From Methylobacterium indicum (GTDB taxonomy: Bacteria > Pseudomonadota > Alphaproteobacteria > Rhizobiales > Beijerinckiaceae): a stretch of 64,000 nucleotides of DNA. The position numbers and the translations under genes are program-made. Each line of letters opens with the position of its first letter. The first letter of the stretch is position 1. The stretch covers positions 26,553 to 90,552 of the forward strand of contig NZ_JTHF01000111.1 in assembly GCF_001043895.1 (NCBI RefSeq), written 5' to 3'. Shown here one piece after another: positions 34,823-43,514 of the stretch. The notes under the pieces were generated by a model. The model saw only the letters and a list, made by a program, of their open reading frames with translations, was not told the origin of the DNA and did not search any database.

Positions 34823-35230
34823 ATGTCCGCGCGCTCCCTGATTCTCGCTACCCTGGCGCTCCTCGCCCTCGCGGGCCCGGTCGCCGCGGCCGATCTCGAC
34901 GACGATCCGCCGCCGCGTTTCGAAGGCCGGGGCGAGTGGCGCCCGACCCCGCCGCCGCCTCCCGAGCCGCCCCGCTTCGAGAGCCGAGGCGAGTGGCGCC
35001 CGGCTCCCCCTCCTCCGCCGCGCTTCGCGCAGGGGCCGGGACCGTGCCGGGTCTTCGTCAAGCGCCGCATCGATCCGGATGGCGAGGAGGTCGTGCGCCG
35101 GGTCCGGGTCTGCGACGAAGGCCCCGGATACCGGGAGGGCGGCTATCGCGATGGCCCGCGCTGGGGCGGCCCGCCGCCCTGGCACCGCCACCGGCACTGG
35201 GACGACGAGCCCGGACCCGGACGCTGGTAG
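34823..35230 (+). CDS. exported proline-rich protein, unrecognised
   Basis: 135 residues: signal peptide (MSARSLILATLALLALAGPVAAAD), then an internally duplicated unit, RFEGRGEWRPTPPPPPEPP and RFESRGEWRPAPPPPP, then a basic segment with two Cys (PCRVFVKRRI and RVRVCDEG) and a Gly/Arg/His/Trp-rich tail. A GAAGAG site lies ahead of the ATG. No known family recognised; Pro-rich periplasmic proteins of this kind often interact with the cell wall. It ends five bases from the convergent sfsA. Confidence 0.7.
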   Translation: MSARSLILATLALLALAGPVAAADLDDDPPPRFEGRGEWRPTPPPPPEPPRFESRGEWRPAPPPPPRFAQGPGPCRVFVKRRIDPDGEEVVRRVRVCDEGPGYREGGYRDGPRWGGPPPWHRHRHWDDEPGPGRW

Positions 35231-35235
35231 ACCGT

Positions 35236-35943
35236 TCACCCGACGATCGGGATCTCGTTCCCGATCGTCACCTCGCTGCGATCGATCCGGCACGTGAAGG
35301 CGTGCGCGCCCACCCCGACGTCCCGGGCGCGCCGGAACGCGGCGGCGAAGCCGGGATCGAGGTCGCCGGCCACCGCGAAGCGCTCGGCCCGCATCTGCAC
35401 CACCCAGATCACCAGGGCGCGCCCGCCGAGCCGCACCACCTCGGCGAGCTCGTCCATGTGGCGGGCGCTGCGGGCGGCGACGCAGTCCGGGAACTCGGCG
35501 AGGCCGGGCTCCCGCATCAGGTGGCAGTTCTTGACCTCGACGTGGATCGGGCCGTCCGCGTCGCCGGCGAGGAAGTCGACCCGGCTCGCCTTGCCGTAGG
35601 GCACCTCCGCCCGCCAGGAGGTCGCGCCGGCGAGCGGCGGGAGGCGCCCCTCGTGAAAGGCCTCCGCCACCAGGGCATTCGGGCGGGCGGTGTTGATGCC
35701 GATCCATTGCGGTCCGCCCGGCAGGTCCGCCTCGACCAGCTCCCACGACCAGGCGAGCTTGCGGGCCGGGTTGGTCGAGGCCGAGAGCAGCACCGGCCGG
35801 CCGGGCGCGACGAGCCCGAGCATCGCACCCGGATTGGCGCAATGCGCGGTCACGAGGCGGCCGTCGGACAGTTCGACGTCGGCGAGGAAGCGCTTGTAGC
35901 GGCGCACCAGCCGCCCCTCGGTCAGCGGGCCGGGGAAACGCAT
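35236..35943 (-). CDS. sfsA: SfsA family protein
   Basis: 235-residue DNA/RNA-binding nuclease-like protein named for sugar fermentation stimulation. Family motifs are VRRYKRFLADV, TAHCANPGAMLG, the nuclease-like segment SRVDFLAGD with HVEVKNCHL, and AEFPDCVAARSARHMDEL. Its cellular role is not settled. The start at 35943 gives the standard MRFPGPLTEG N-terminus. Confidence 0.92.
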   Translation of the reverse strand: MRFPGPLTEGRLVRRYKRFLADVELSDGRLVTAHCANPGAMLGLVAPGRPVLLSASTNPARKLAWSWELVEADLPGGPQWIGINTARPNALVAEAFHEGRLPPLAGATSWRAEVPYGKASRVDFLAGDADGPIHVEVKNCHLMREPGLAEFPDCVAARSARHMDELAEVVRLGGRALVIWVVQMRAERFAVAGDLDPGFAAAFRRARDVGVGAHAFTCRIDRSEVTIGNEIPIVG

Positions 35944-36102
35944 CGGATCGCGTGCATGGGCGAGGACATTCCGGTGGACATACCCGGCGCTTAACCCGGT
36001 GGGCGCCGGGGTGTCACGCTTGAGCCCCGCGAGGCGCCGAGATAAGGCGGGCGTAACCCTGTGGCCGCCGCCGGGCGGCGGGCCGTCGAGAGAGCCTCCG
36101 AG

Positions 36103-36855
36103 ATGTCTGACGCCAGCCCCGCCCCGGTCACCGCCGCCATCCTGGTGATCGGCGACGAGATCCTGTCCGGACGCACCAAGGACAAGAATATCGGCTACAT
36201 CGCCGAGTACCTGACCAATTCCGGCATCGACCTGCGCGAGGTGCGGGTGGTGCCCGACGTTGCCGAGGAGATCGTGGCGGCGGTGAACGCGCTTCGCGGC
36301 CGCTACACCTACCTGTTCACGACCGGTGGGATCGGCCCGACCCACGACGACATCACGGCCGATTGCGTCGCGCAGGCCGTCGGCGTCGGGATCGACGTCG
36401 ATCCGCGGGCGAAGGCGATGCTGCTCGAGCGGATCAAGCCCGAGGACCTGAACGAGGCCCGCCTGCGCATGGCCCGGATCCCGTTCGGGGCCGAGCTGAT
36501 CGAGAACCCGATCTCGAAGGCGCCGGGCTTCATGATCGAGAACGTGATCGTGATGGCGGGCGTGCCCTCGATCATGCAGGCGATGATGGATTCGGTCGCC
36601 CCGCGGCTGAAGACCGGCGCGCGGGTGACCGCCGAGACGATCGAGGCCGGCAACCTGCCGGAGGGCGGCTACGCCGAGGGGCTCGCCGTCATCGCCAAGG
36701 CGCATCCGGGCGTCTCGATCGGCTCCTACCCGTCGATGACGCCTGCGGGCTTTCGCAACCAGATCGTGGTGCGCGGCCGCGAGCCCGAGGCGCTGGCCGC
36801 CGCGCGCACCGAGATCGAGGCGCTGCTGGCGCGCCTCCAAGCAGAGCGGACCTGA
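36103..36855 (+). CDS. CinA N-terminal / MoaB-like molybdopterin-binding domain protein
   Basis: 250 residues, a stand-alone MoCF domain of the kind at the N-terminus of Cin[37 protein letters not shown], the cap region, [14 protein letters not shown] and [19 protein letters not shown]. The amidase half of CinA is absent. Family members act in NAD recycling or cofactor handling; the exact role here is open. ATG 36103 follows GAGAGAG and is preferred over GTG 36061. Eight bases separate it from gpt, so co-transcription is likely. Confidence 0.88.
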   Translation: MSDASPAPVTAAILVIGDEILSGRTKDKNIGYIAEYLTNSGIDLREVRVVPDVAEEIVAAVNALRGRYTYLFTTGGIGPTHDDITADCVAQAVGVGIDVDPRAKAMLLERIKPEDLNEARLRMARIPFGAELIENPISKAPGFMIENVIVMAGVPSIMQAMMDSVAPRLKTGARVTAETIEAGNLPEGGYAEGLAVIAKAHPGVSIGSYPSMTPAGFRNQIVVRGREPEALAAARTEIEALLARLQAERT

Positions 36856-36863
36856 GAGACACA

Positions 36864-37370
36864 ATGGCTGCCCCGAGCGACAAGGCGTTTCCCGTTTCCT
36901 GGGACCAGTTCCACCGCGATGCCCGGGCCCTGGCCTGGCGGCTTGCCGGCGCCGGCCCGTTCGAGGCCATCGTGTGCATCACCCGCGGCGGGCTGGTGCC
37001 GGCCGCGATCGTGGCGCGCGAGCTCGGCATCCGGCTCATCGAGACCGTGTGCGTGGCGAGCTACCACGACTACCAGGAGCAGGGATCGCTCCAGGTGCTC
37101 AAGGACGTGGCGCCGAGCATCCGCGCCATCGGCGACGGCTCGGGCCGCGGCGTGCTCGTCCTCGACGACCTGACCGACACCGGCAAGACTGCCCAGGTGG
37201 TCCGCGCCATGCTGCCGGACGCGCACTTCGCCACGGTCTACGCCAAGCCCGCCGGCCGGCCCCTGATCGACACCTTCGTGACGGAGGTGAGCCAGGACAC
37301 CTGGATCTACTTCCCGTGGGACATGGGCCTGTCCTACCAGGCGCCGATCCAGCCGGGAACCTCCGGTTAA
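36864..37370 (+). CDS. gpt: xanthine phosphoribosyltransferase
   Basis: Purine salvage enzyme converting xanthine or guanine and PRPP to nucleotides. 168 residues with [33 protein letters not shown], the PRPP loop [14 protein letters not shown] and the C-terminal DTWIYFPWD. Downstream partner of the CinA-like gene; followed by a long palindrome. Confidence 0.93.
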   Translation: MAAPSDKAFPVSWDQFHRDARALAWRLAGAGPFEAIVCITRGGLVPAAIVARELGIRLIETVCVASYHDYQEQGSLQVLKDVAPSIRAIGDGSGRGVLVLDDLTDTGKTAQVVRAMLPDAHFATVYAKPAGRPLIDTFVTEVSQDTWIYFPWDMGLSYQAPIQPGTSG

Positions 37371-37379
37371 GCTCACCGA

Positions 37380-37409
37380 CCGGTGAACGCGAATGTTCGC
37401 TTTCACCGG
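37380..37409 (+). terminator. 30-bp near-perfect palindrome after gpt
   Basis: CCGGTGAACGCGAA (37380-37393) and TTCGCTTTCACCGG (37396-37409) match at 13 of 14 positions around a two-base centre, nine bases after the gpt stop. It can fold as a terminator-like hairpin but lacks a T-tract; as DNA it could also be an operator for the peptidase gene downstream. Confidence 0.5.
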
Positions 37410-37537
37410 ATCAGTTGAGCGGGGTCTTGGTCCTGTCGCCGCGCCGGTCTTTCCGGCGGCCGATTCGATAAAATTGCGCGGATCGATTTCAGCGCGGGCC
37501 AGCAGGTCGGGCGGCACTCTCCTTCCTAACGAAGGGG

Positions 37538-38185
37538 ATGGCTCAGATGACCACGGGTTTCGGGCGCAACGTGAAGCGGGTTCTGGTCGGCGCGGCCCTC
37601 GTCGCGGCGGCCTCGTGCGGGGCCGCCTCGGCCCAGACCCTGGCCGCCCTGCCGGTGCCGAGCGTCGGCGCCCCCGAACTCGGCCATGCCCGGCCGATCG
37701 TCGGCTGGATCGAGTTCTGCGCCCGCTACGCCTCGGAATGCGCCGTGGATGCGAGCGAGCCGGCGCAGGTCACCCTGACCCCGCGGCTGTGGCAGACGGT
37801 CACGACCGTCAACCGCCAGGTCAACACCTCGCTCCGCGCCGTCACCGACCAGGAGCACTGGGGCGTGCCCGACCGCTGGGACCTCGCCGAGGATGGCTCG
37901 GGCGATTGCGAGGACTTCCAGCTCCTCAAGCGCAAGCTCCTGGCCCAGGCCGGCCTGCCCCGCCGCGCCATGCGCATGACCGTCGTCATCGACGAGAAGG
38001 GCGAGGGCCACGCCGTCCTGATGCTGCGCACCGACCGCGGCGACTTCGTTCTCGACAACAAGACCAGCGCCGTGCTCCCCTGGCACAAGACCGGCTACAC
38101 CTACATCAAGCGCGAATCTCAGGACGCCACCGCCTGGGTGTCCCTCGGCGGCGCCACCGCCCCGACCGTCACCGCCAATCGCTGA
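37538..38185 (+). CDS. transglutaminase-like cysteine peptidase (BTLCP, LapG family), paralogue 1
   Basis: 215 residues with a signal peptide (...AASCGAASAQ). The papain-like triad is Cys124 (SGDCEDFQLLKR), His158 (GEGHAVLM) and Asp173 (FVLDNKT). The family (peptidase C93) includes LapG, which trims surface adhesins in response to cyclic-di-GMP. No LapD-like receptor or large adhesin is encoded nearby, so the target is unknown. ATG 37538 or 37547 may be the start. A second copy follows immediately. Confidence 0.9.
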   Translation: MAQMTTGFGRNVKRVLVGAALVAAASCGAASAQTLAALPVPSVGAPELGHARPIVGWIEFCARYASECAVDASEPAQVTLTPRLWQTVTTVNRQVNTSLRAVTDQEHWGVPDRWDLAEDGSGDCEDFQLLKRKLLAQAGLPRRAMRMTVVIDEKGEGHAVLMLRTDRGDFVLDNKTSAVLPWHKTGYTYIKRESQDATAWVSLGGATAPTVTANR

Positions 38186-38222
38186 GCCGGCGAATCACCG
38201 AAAAAATTCTGCGTTCCGAATT

Positions 38223-38247
38223 GGAACCAAAGTGCGGCAGGACCGTT
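38223..38247 (+). promoter_or_regulatory. EcfG-type general-stress promoter for peptidase paralogue 2
   Basis: GGAAC (38223-38227), exactly 16 bases, CGTT (38244-38247): a perfect match to the alphaproteobacterial EcfG consensus. It lies in an AT-rich gap that also contains an interrupted inverted repeat ACCGAAAAA / TTTTTCGGT (about 38196 and 38260). It predicts that the second peptidase gene is induced by general stress, unlike the first. Confidence 0.6.
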
Positions 38248-38334
38248 TACCAGGGTTTAAATTTTTCGGTTGAGCCCCGCCCGGCCCCGTGGCAGCTTGG
38301 ATGCAAGAACCAAGCTCAACGAAGCGATGGGGCA

Positions 38335-39039
38335 ATGCGGGCAGTGTTGGACGGCCTGGGCCGGGCGAGCCATGTCGATTTCCGGATCGACCGCCAGGGC
38401 CTCCTGATGCGCGGCGCCCGTGCGGCGCAGCTCGGACTTCTCGGTGCCCTGCTGCTCGTCGGCGGTGCCACCACCCAGGGTCAGACCCAGACCCTCGCGG
38501 CCCTGCCCGATGCCAGCGCGGCGATCGAGCGCGGCGGTTCCGCCAAGCCGGTCAGCGCCTGGAACGACTTCTGCAACCGCTATCCGGCGGAATGCGCCGT
38601 CGATCTCAAGGAGCCGACGACGCTGGCGATGACGCCGGCCCTGTGGCGTACGCTCACCGCCGTGAACCGTCGGGTCAACGGCCGCATCCGCCCGATGATC
38701 GACCAGGACCATTGGGGCGTGGTCGACCGCTGGGATTTCCCCGACGACGGCATGGGCGATTGCGAGGATTACCAGCTGCTCAAGCGCCGCATGCTGGTCG
38801 AGCGCGGCATCGCCCGCCGGGCCCTGCGCATGACCGTCGTCATCGACGAGATCGGCGAAGGCCACGCCGTTCTGATGGTCCGCACCGATCGGGGCGACTA
38901 CATCCTCGACAACAAGACCAACGCGATCCTGCCCTGGCAGCGCACCGGCTACACCTACGTGAAGCGCGAGGGCCAGGACGGCCTCGCCTGGGTGGCACTG
39001 AACGGCGTCGCCTCGCCGGTCACCACCGCGAATCGCTGA
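38335..39039 (+). CDS. transglutaminase-like cysteine peptidase (BTLCP, LapG family), paralogue 2
   Basis: 234 residues, closely similar to paralogue 1 along its mature length, with triad Cys143 (MGDCEDYQLLKR), His177 (GEGHAVLM) and Asp192 (YILDNKT). From ATG 38335 there are about 24 residues before the signal peptide; ATG 38407 gives a compact 210-residue protein whose N-terminus aligns with paralogue 1. Neither start has a well-spaced ribosome binding site. Transcription probably starts at the perfect EcfG-type promoter upstream, separating its control from that of paralogue 1. Confidence 0.88.
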   Translation: MRAVLDGLGRASHVDFRIDRQGLLMRGARAAQLGLLGALLLVGGATTQGQTQTLAALPDASAAIERGGSAKPVSAWNDFCNRYPAECAVDLKEPTTLAMTPALWRTLTAVNRRVNGRIRPMIDQDHWGVVDRWDFPDDGMGDCEDYQLLKRRMLVERGIARRALRMTVVIDEIGEGHAVLMVRTDRGDYILDNKTNAILPWQRTGYTYVKREGQDGLAWVALNGVASPVTTANR

Positions 39040-39060
39040 CGGCCGGCTTCGACCACCCGG

Positions 39061-39801
39061 TCAGGCCCGGCGCAGAACCTCCTCGGCGAGGTGGCCCCAC
39101 TCCGCCTGCAGCTTGCGGACGTGGGCCGGCGCCCGGCGCAGCCGCTCCCGAATCTCCCCGGCGATCCGGCGTGCCTCGTCGGGCCGGTCCGCGGCGGCGA
39201 GGACGGCCGCGAGCCGGGCCCGCGCCTCGTAGCTGTCGTGGTGCCGCGAGATCGTCTCGAAGGCGTCGCACGCCTCGGCGGTGCGGCCGACGCCCGCGAG
39301 CGCCCGGGCCCGGAGCAGCTCCGCGCGGGCGCTGCCGTAATCGGGTTCCCGTTGCTGGAGCGCTTCGAGAACCGCCAGCGCCTCGGTGGGCCGGCCCAGT
39401 TCGAGATCGGCTTCGGCCCGTCCGAGATGGAAGAGCGGCTCGTCGCCGTTCGGCCGGCGCAGGATCTCGTCGTACTGCTCCCTCGCCTCCTGCCACCGGC
39501 CGAGCACCGCGCATTCCTCGGCGAGGGCGGCCCGATTGGCGACCGTATCGACGTCGAGGAGCTGTTGGCGCAGGGCCCGGTAGGTCTTCTCGGGGTTCAC
39601 CTGCCGGGCGATCCTGCGCCCCGCGACGCGGGCGCGTGGCGAGCCGAGCAGCTCCGGCAGGACCTCGATCAGCAGGTAGGCGATGCCGCCCAGCGGCGGC
39701 AGGAAGATCACGATCCAGCCCCAGGGAGAAAAGCGCCCGGTCCTGGCGGCATGGACCGCGAGACCGACGGTGAAGCACAGGGTGAGAAAGGCGATCGGCA
39801 T
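39061..39801 (-). CDS. membrane-anchored TPR protein
   Basis: 246 residues. Two N-terminal hydrophobic segments (IAFLTLCFTVGLAVHAA and WIVIFLPPLGGIAYLLIEVLPEL) resemble the PLDc_N/Trb-type membrane hairpin. The rest is helical repeats of TPR character (WQEAREQYDEIL; EPLFHLGRAEADLELGR; PTEALAVLEAL; TAEACDAFETIS). TPRs mediate protein-protein contacts; the partner is unknown. It is convergent with the peptidase gene. Confidence 0.8.
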   Translation of the reverse strand: MPIAFLTLCFTVGLAVHAARTGRFSPWGWIVIFLPPLGGIAYLLIEVLPELLGSPRARVAGRRIARQVNPEKTYRALRQQLLDVDTVANRAALAEECAVLGRWQEAREQYDEILRRPNGDEPLFHLGRAEADLELGRPTEALAVLEALQQREPDYGSARAELLRARALAGVGRTAEACDAFETISRHHDSYEARARLAAVLAAADRPDEARRIAGEIRERLRRAPAHVRKLQAEWGHLAEEVLRRA

Positions 39802-39900
39802 CGTGCGCGTCCCGGAACCGCGAGATCACGAACGAAGTGGGACCTTACTTCCCTTGGGTCAAGAATGGGACGTCGGCACACCGATGGGTCGGGCCCGGCG

Positions 39901-40230
39901 TCAGGCACCCGATACGAGATGCGCGAGGTCGAGCACGACCCGGCCGGAGACCAGGCTCCAGCCGCAGGCGAGCATCGTCGCCAGCATCACGAACGGGATC
40001 GGGCGCCCTTCCACCCGCCGGCCCCGCACGGTGTTGCGCAGGATGATGAACGGGGCCCCGAAGGCCAGGAGCGGCAGGGAGGCTACCGCCACGAGGCCGC
40101 CCTTCGCCAGGAGCCCGAAGCTCGCCCGCCGCGCCGTCGCCCACTCGAAGGCGCTCGCCAGCAGGCCCGCGAAGGCAAGGCCGAGCACCAGCGTCTGGAT
40201 GTTCTCGAGGGCAGAGGGCGAGAGGTTCAT
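39901..40230 (-). CDS. small integral membrane protein, unrecognised
   Basis: 109 residues with three likely membrane helices (LVLGLAFAGLLASAFEW, GGLVAVASLPLLAFGAPFIILRN, PIPFVMLATMLACGWSLVSG). A NTVRGRRVEGRP loop separates helices two and three. No family recognised with confidence. Its start at 40230 lies about 65 bases from the overlapping DnaA-box/CtrA-like site at 40295-40314. Confidence 0.7.
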   Translation of the reverse strand: MNLSPSALENIQTLVLGLAFAGLLASAFEWATARRASFGLLAKGGLVAVASLPLLAFGAPFIILRNTVRGRRVEGRPIPFVMLATMLACGWSLVSGRVVLDLAHLVSGA

Positions 40231-40294
40231 GGATCGTTAAATCCCCGGTGGCGTGGTTGTCCCACCCTGCGCCAGTCGCGATTGTCGGTTATGG

Positions 40295-40314
40295 TTAATA
40301 TTGAGTTATCCACA
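40295..40314. promoter_or_regulatory. overlapping CtrA-like site and perfect DnaA box
   Basis: TTAA-N7-TTAT (40295-40309) is one base off the CtrA consensus TTAA-N7-TTAA. Its last half is also the start of TTATCCACA (40306-40314), a perfect DnaA box, in a locally AT-rich stretch. This 252-base divergent gap serves the small membrane protein (leftward) and the 240-residue membrane protein (rightward), so either could be under cell-cycle control. Confidence 0.5.
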
Positions 40315-40482
40315 GATCTCTCTGCGGCGTCCTGATGTGGGACTTGCGCTGGCATCGCGATCGTGGGGCGCCGAAATCGGGTGAGGCCCGATGCGGCGGT
40401 AAGCTGCGGTTAAGGACAGTGGCCGAACGTTCGCGAGTGCCCCGTCCGGGGGCATCGTTCGAACGAATCGGAGGCGGGCGCC

Positions 40483-41205
40483 ATGGGGCCTGCACTGAGC
40501 GCCGCGACGGCGGGTCTGGATCGCGACGGCGCGCGGCCGGGCCGGGCGTTTCCGGAACGGCACGGCGCGCGTCGCGCCGCTCCCCTCGCCCTCGTCCATC
40601 TCGACCGCCCCTTGATGCTCGGGGCCGTCCTCGGCCTGGCCGGCGCGCTCGCGCTCACCGGGCTCGCGGCGGCTTGGCTCGCGCGTCCGTCCAAGCCGGC
40701 CGGCCCGGTGGTCGTGGGCATGCTGGCGCCCCGGCCGGTGGTGCTGCCGGCGGCGTGGTTCGTGCGGCCGGGCGCCGGCGCCGAGACCGGGGGCGACCGC
40801 ATCGACCTCGCCATTCCATGGAGCGATTTGACCGGCGGCGCCCTGCCCGGCCTGATGCGGGTGACCGCGACCCGCGCGCCGGAGACCGAGGCGCCGCTGA
40901 GCCCGGCCCGGCGCTACGCCCGCTTCCTCACCGCGGAAGCGCAGCCGCTGCCCGAGGGGCTGATGCGCCGGCGCTTCCGCGCCGGGACGCCGTTCGAGGG
41001 CGAGGATCTCTACCTCGCCGAGGGCGAGGGCGGCCGGTTCGCGGCGCGTTGCGCCACCGGCCCCAGCCCGGAGCCGGAGGCCGCCTGCCTCAGCGAGGTG
41101 CGGATCGGCGCGCTGAGCCTGCGCCTGCGCTTCGCGGCCGAGCGGCTCCCGTCCTGGAGCGCCGGCCTCGCCGGGCTGGAGCGGCTGTTCGGCTCCGAGC
41201 CCTGA
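40483..41205 (+). CDS. single-pass membrane protein, unrecognised
   Basis: 240 residues: about 45 residues of basic N-terminal tail, one membrane helix (MLGAVLGLAGALALTGLAAAWLA, about 45-67), then an extracytoplasmic domain with IDLAIPWSDLTGGALPGLMRVTA, ARRYARFLTAEAQPLPEGL and a Cys pair (ARCATGP and EAACLSEVR). GGAGGCGGGCGCC precedes the ATG. No family identified. Its upstream region holds the DnaA-box/CtrA-like site. Confidence 0.75.
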   Translation: MGPALSAATAGLDRDGARPGRAFPERHGARRAAPLALVHLDRPLMLGAVLGLAGALALTGLAAAWLARPSKPAGPVVVGMLAPRPVVLPAAWFVRPGAGAETGGDRIDLAIPWSDLTGGALPGLMRVTATRAPETEAPLSPARRYARFLTAEAQPLPEGLMRRRFRAGTPFEGEDLYLAEGEGGRFAARCATGPSPEPEAACLSEVRIGALSLRLRFAAERLPSWSAGLAGLERLFGSEP

Positions 41206-41226
41206 CGGGCCCTGGACGGGGCCCGT
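41205..41226. terminator. bidirectional hairpin
   Basis: ACGGGCCC (41205-41212) and GGGCCCGT (41219-41226) form a perfect 8-bp stem between the rightward membrane protein gene and the leftward DUF3126 gene. Confidence 0.55.
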
Positions 41227-41252
41227 GCGTCCAAGGACTACTCGTCCGAAAA

Positions 41253-41465
41253 CTACTCGTCCAGGTCGGTGTCGAGGATCGCCATCGAGAAGTTGAACGA
41301 GCGGTCGCCGTCCTCGTCGTCGACCGACAGGACCCCGACGAACTCCTCGCCGATATAGACCTCGGCCGAGTCCGTCTTCTTGGGACGGGCGACCAGACGG
41401 ATGTTGTGGTTCGCGAAGGTCCGGCGAAGGTAGCCTTCGACCTTCGTCATCTCGGTCTTGTTCAC
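41253..41465 (-). CDS. DUF3126 family protein
   Basis: 70-residue protein of the alphaproteobacterial DUF3126 family: VEGYLRRTFANHNIRLVARPKK, AEVYIGEEFVGVLSVDDEDG and FNFSMAILDTDLDE. Function unknown. It starts with GTG at 41465, five bases after AGAGG. It lies 218 bases downstream of cysE on the same strand and may be transcribed with it. Confidence 0.88.
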   Translation of the reverse strand: MNKTEMTKVEGYLRRTFANHNIRLVARPKKTDSAEVYIGEEFVGVLSVDDEDGDRSFNFSMAILDTDLDE

Positions 41466-41683
41466 GCTGGCCTCTTCAGGTGCTTGCAGTCGGCGTCCGC
41501 GCCCGGAGCGATCCGGCGCGGCTGCGTTCCGCCTTGATCGAGGATCCCGAAGCCGCGGGCCGGGCTCGGGACACGACAACGCCCCCTCCCCGCCGGGCGT
41601 GCCGCGGGGGCGGTGCAGGGGCGGTAGGCCTCCGCCTTGCCACGGCGGGACCGGGCGGGCAAGGCGGCGCGGCGATGCCCCGG

Positions 41684-42517
41684 TCAGATCCCGTCCATCA
41701 GGTGGATGAACTGGTCCATCGCGCGGGCCGGATCCGAGCAGCCGGCCGAGCCGACGACGCGGGCGGGCACCCCCACCACGGTGGTGCAGGGCGGTACCGC
41801 CTGGAGCACGACCGAGCCCGCGGCGACCCGCGCGCAGGCGCCGACCTCGATATTGCCGAGGATCTTGGCACCGGCGCCGATCATCACGCCGTGGCGGATC
41901 TTCGGGTGCCGGTCGCCCCCCTGCTTGCCGGTGCCGCCGAGCGTCACGTCGTGCAGCATCGAGACCTCGTCCTCGATCACCGCGGTCGAGCCGACGACGA
42001 GGCCGGTGGCGTGGTCGAGGAAGATGCCGCGGCCGATCCGGGCTGCCGGGTGGATGTCGGTCTGGAAGACCTCGGAGGAGCGGCTCTGGAGGTAGAGCGC
42101 GAGGTCGCGCCGGCCGCGGGTCCAGAGCCAATGGCTCAGGCGGTGGGCCTGGATGGCGTGGAAACCCTTGAAGTACAGGACCGGCTCGATCGCCCGGCCG
42201 GCGGCCGGGTCGCGGTCGATCACCGCGCCGATATCGGCCCGGAAGGCCTGGCCGATGCCGGGATCGTCCGCCACCGCCTCGCCGAAGCTCTGGGCGATCA
42301 GGTCGGCGGTGAGCGCCGGGTGGCCGAGCCGCGAGGCGACCCGGTGCGCCACCGCCGATTCGAGGGTGGCGTGGTTCAGCACGCTGGCGAATAGGAACGA
42401 GGCGAGGCGCGGTTCGTCGCGCATCACCGTCTCGGCCTCCTGGCGCAACCGCCACCAGACCGGGTCGACGGTGCCGGCGACCGGATCGGCGGCGGTGATG
42501 GCGGGACTGGACGACAA
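41684..42517 (-). CDS. cysE: serine O-acetyltransferase
   Basis: First step of cysteine synthesis, acetylating serine with acetyl-CoA. 277 residues: a helical N-terminal domain (DPVWWRLRQEAETVMRDEP; LASFLFASVLNH) and a left-handed beta-helix with hexapeptide repeats (IHPAARIGRGIFLDHATG; GVMIGAGAKILGNIEVG). The catalytic segment HRLSHWLW and DHATG are intact. The C-terminal tail MDQFIHLMDGI ends in Ile, as required for docking to CysK-type sulfhydrylases. Confidence 0.95.
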   Translation of the reverse strand: MSSSPAITAADPVAGTVDPVWWRLRQEAETVMRDEPRLASFLFASVLNHATLESAVAHRVASRLGHPALTADLIAQSFGEAVADDPGIGQAFRADIGAVIDRDPAAGRAIEPVLYFKGFHAIQAHRLSHWLWTRGRRDLALYLQSRSSEVFQTDIHPAARIGRGIFLDHATGLVVGSTAVIEDEVSMLHDVTLGGTGKQGGDRHPKIRHGVMIGAGAKILGNIEVGACARVAAGSVVLQAVPPCTTVVGVPARVVGSAGCSDPARAMDQFIHLMDGI

Positions 42518-42650
42518 GGGCCTTCTCCGAAGCTGCGGGGGCAGGGCGAACGAGTCTCGCGCCCGCCGCTCCGATGCGCGACGATCTTCTCTCCGATAGC
42601 CTGGAGAGGCCGGCCCGGTTCATCAAGCCCCTGCGACGCAGGCCCGCCCC

Positions 42651-43385
42651 TCAATCGCCGTCGGGACGGAAGACGTAGCCGAGGCCGCGCACGGTCCGGA
42701 TGAAGCGCGGATGAGCCGGATCGGGCTCGACCTTCTTGCGGATCCGGTTGATCCGCACGTCGATCGCCCGGTCGAAGGCCTCCGGGTCGCGGGCATCCGC
42801 GAGGTCGAGCAGCCGCTCGCGCGTCAGCACCCGCCGGGGATTGTCGAGGAACGCCTTGAGCAGGGCGCATTCCGAGCGGGTCAGGATCTGCTCGGATCCG
42901 GTCTCGTCGCGCAGCCGCAGGGTCTCGGTGTCGACCGTCACCCGGCCGAAGCGCAGGCCGCTGGCGGGCCGGGGCGGCTCGGGAGGGGCCGTGCGCGCCT
43001 GCGCTGCCCGGCGCAGCACCGAGCGGATGCGGGCCACCAGCTCGCGCAATTCGCAGGGCTTGGGGAGGTAATCGTCGGCGCCGAGCTCGAGGCCGACCAC
43101 CCGGTCGATCGGGCTCGCGGTCGCGGTGAGCATGATGATGGGCACGCTCGACCGGCCCTTGAGGTCGCGCACGATCGAGAGACCGTCCTCCTCCGGCATG
43201 TTGAGGTCGAGGACGATCAGGTCCGGCGTCACCTCGTCGAGGCGCCGCCGCAACGCGCGGCCGCCGTCGCACAGGCTGACCTCGAATCCGTGCATCCGCA
43301 GGTAGTCGCCCACCATCGCCCGGGCATCGGCCTCGTCGTCCACCACCACGACGTGGGAAACGGGGCCCGTCACGGCGCCACCCAT
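42651..43385 (-). CDS. OmpR-family response regulator
   Basis: 244 residues: receiver domain with acidic pair Asp16/Asp17, phospho-acceptor Asp60 (LIVLDLNMPEEDG), then TATASP and the lysine in DDYLPKPCELRELV; C-terminal winged helix with RSECALLKAFLDNPRRVLTRE, VDVRINRIRKK and TVRGLGYVFRP. ATG 43385 is used; GTG 43373 is possible. The probable partner kinase is the divergent gene at 44101. A tandem 14-bp repeat lies upstream of this start. Confidence 0.9.
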   Translation of the reverse strand: MGGAVTGPVSHVVVVDDEADARAMVGDYLRMHGFEVSLCDGGRALRRRLDEVTPDLIVLDLNMPEEDGLSIVRDLKGRSSVPIIMLTATASPIDRVVGLELGADDYLPKPCELRELVARIRSVLRRAAQARTAPPEPPRPASGLRFGRVTVDTETLRLRDETGSEQILTRSECALLKAFLDNPRRVLTRERLLDLADARDPEAFDRAIDVRINRIRKKVEPDPAHPRFIRTVRGLGYVFRPDGD

Positions 43386-43514
43386 CGACGGCGGGCCACC
43401 CCCTTCGCGCCGCGCCACTCCCTCATCCCGCGCCCCCGTGCCGGAGCGGCGCCGACAGGCGGGCGCCGCCCGCCGACAATGCCGTGCCGGGCGCCGTCCG
43501 TCCACGGACTGTGC

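Noticed and set aside
40295..40314. Chromosomal replication origin
   Set aside because: Only one perfect DnaA box was seen and none of the usual origin neighbours occurs in the window; a regulatory site is more likely.
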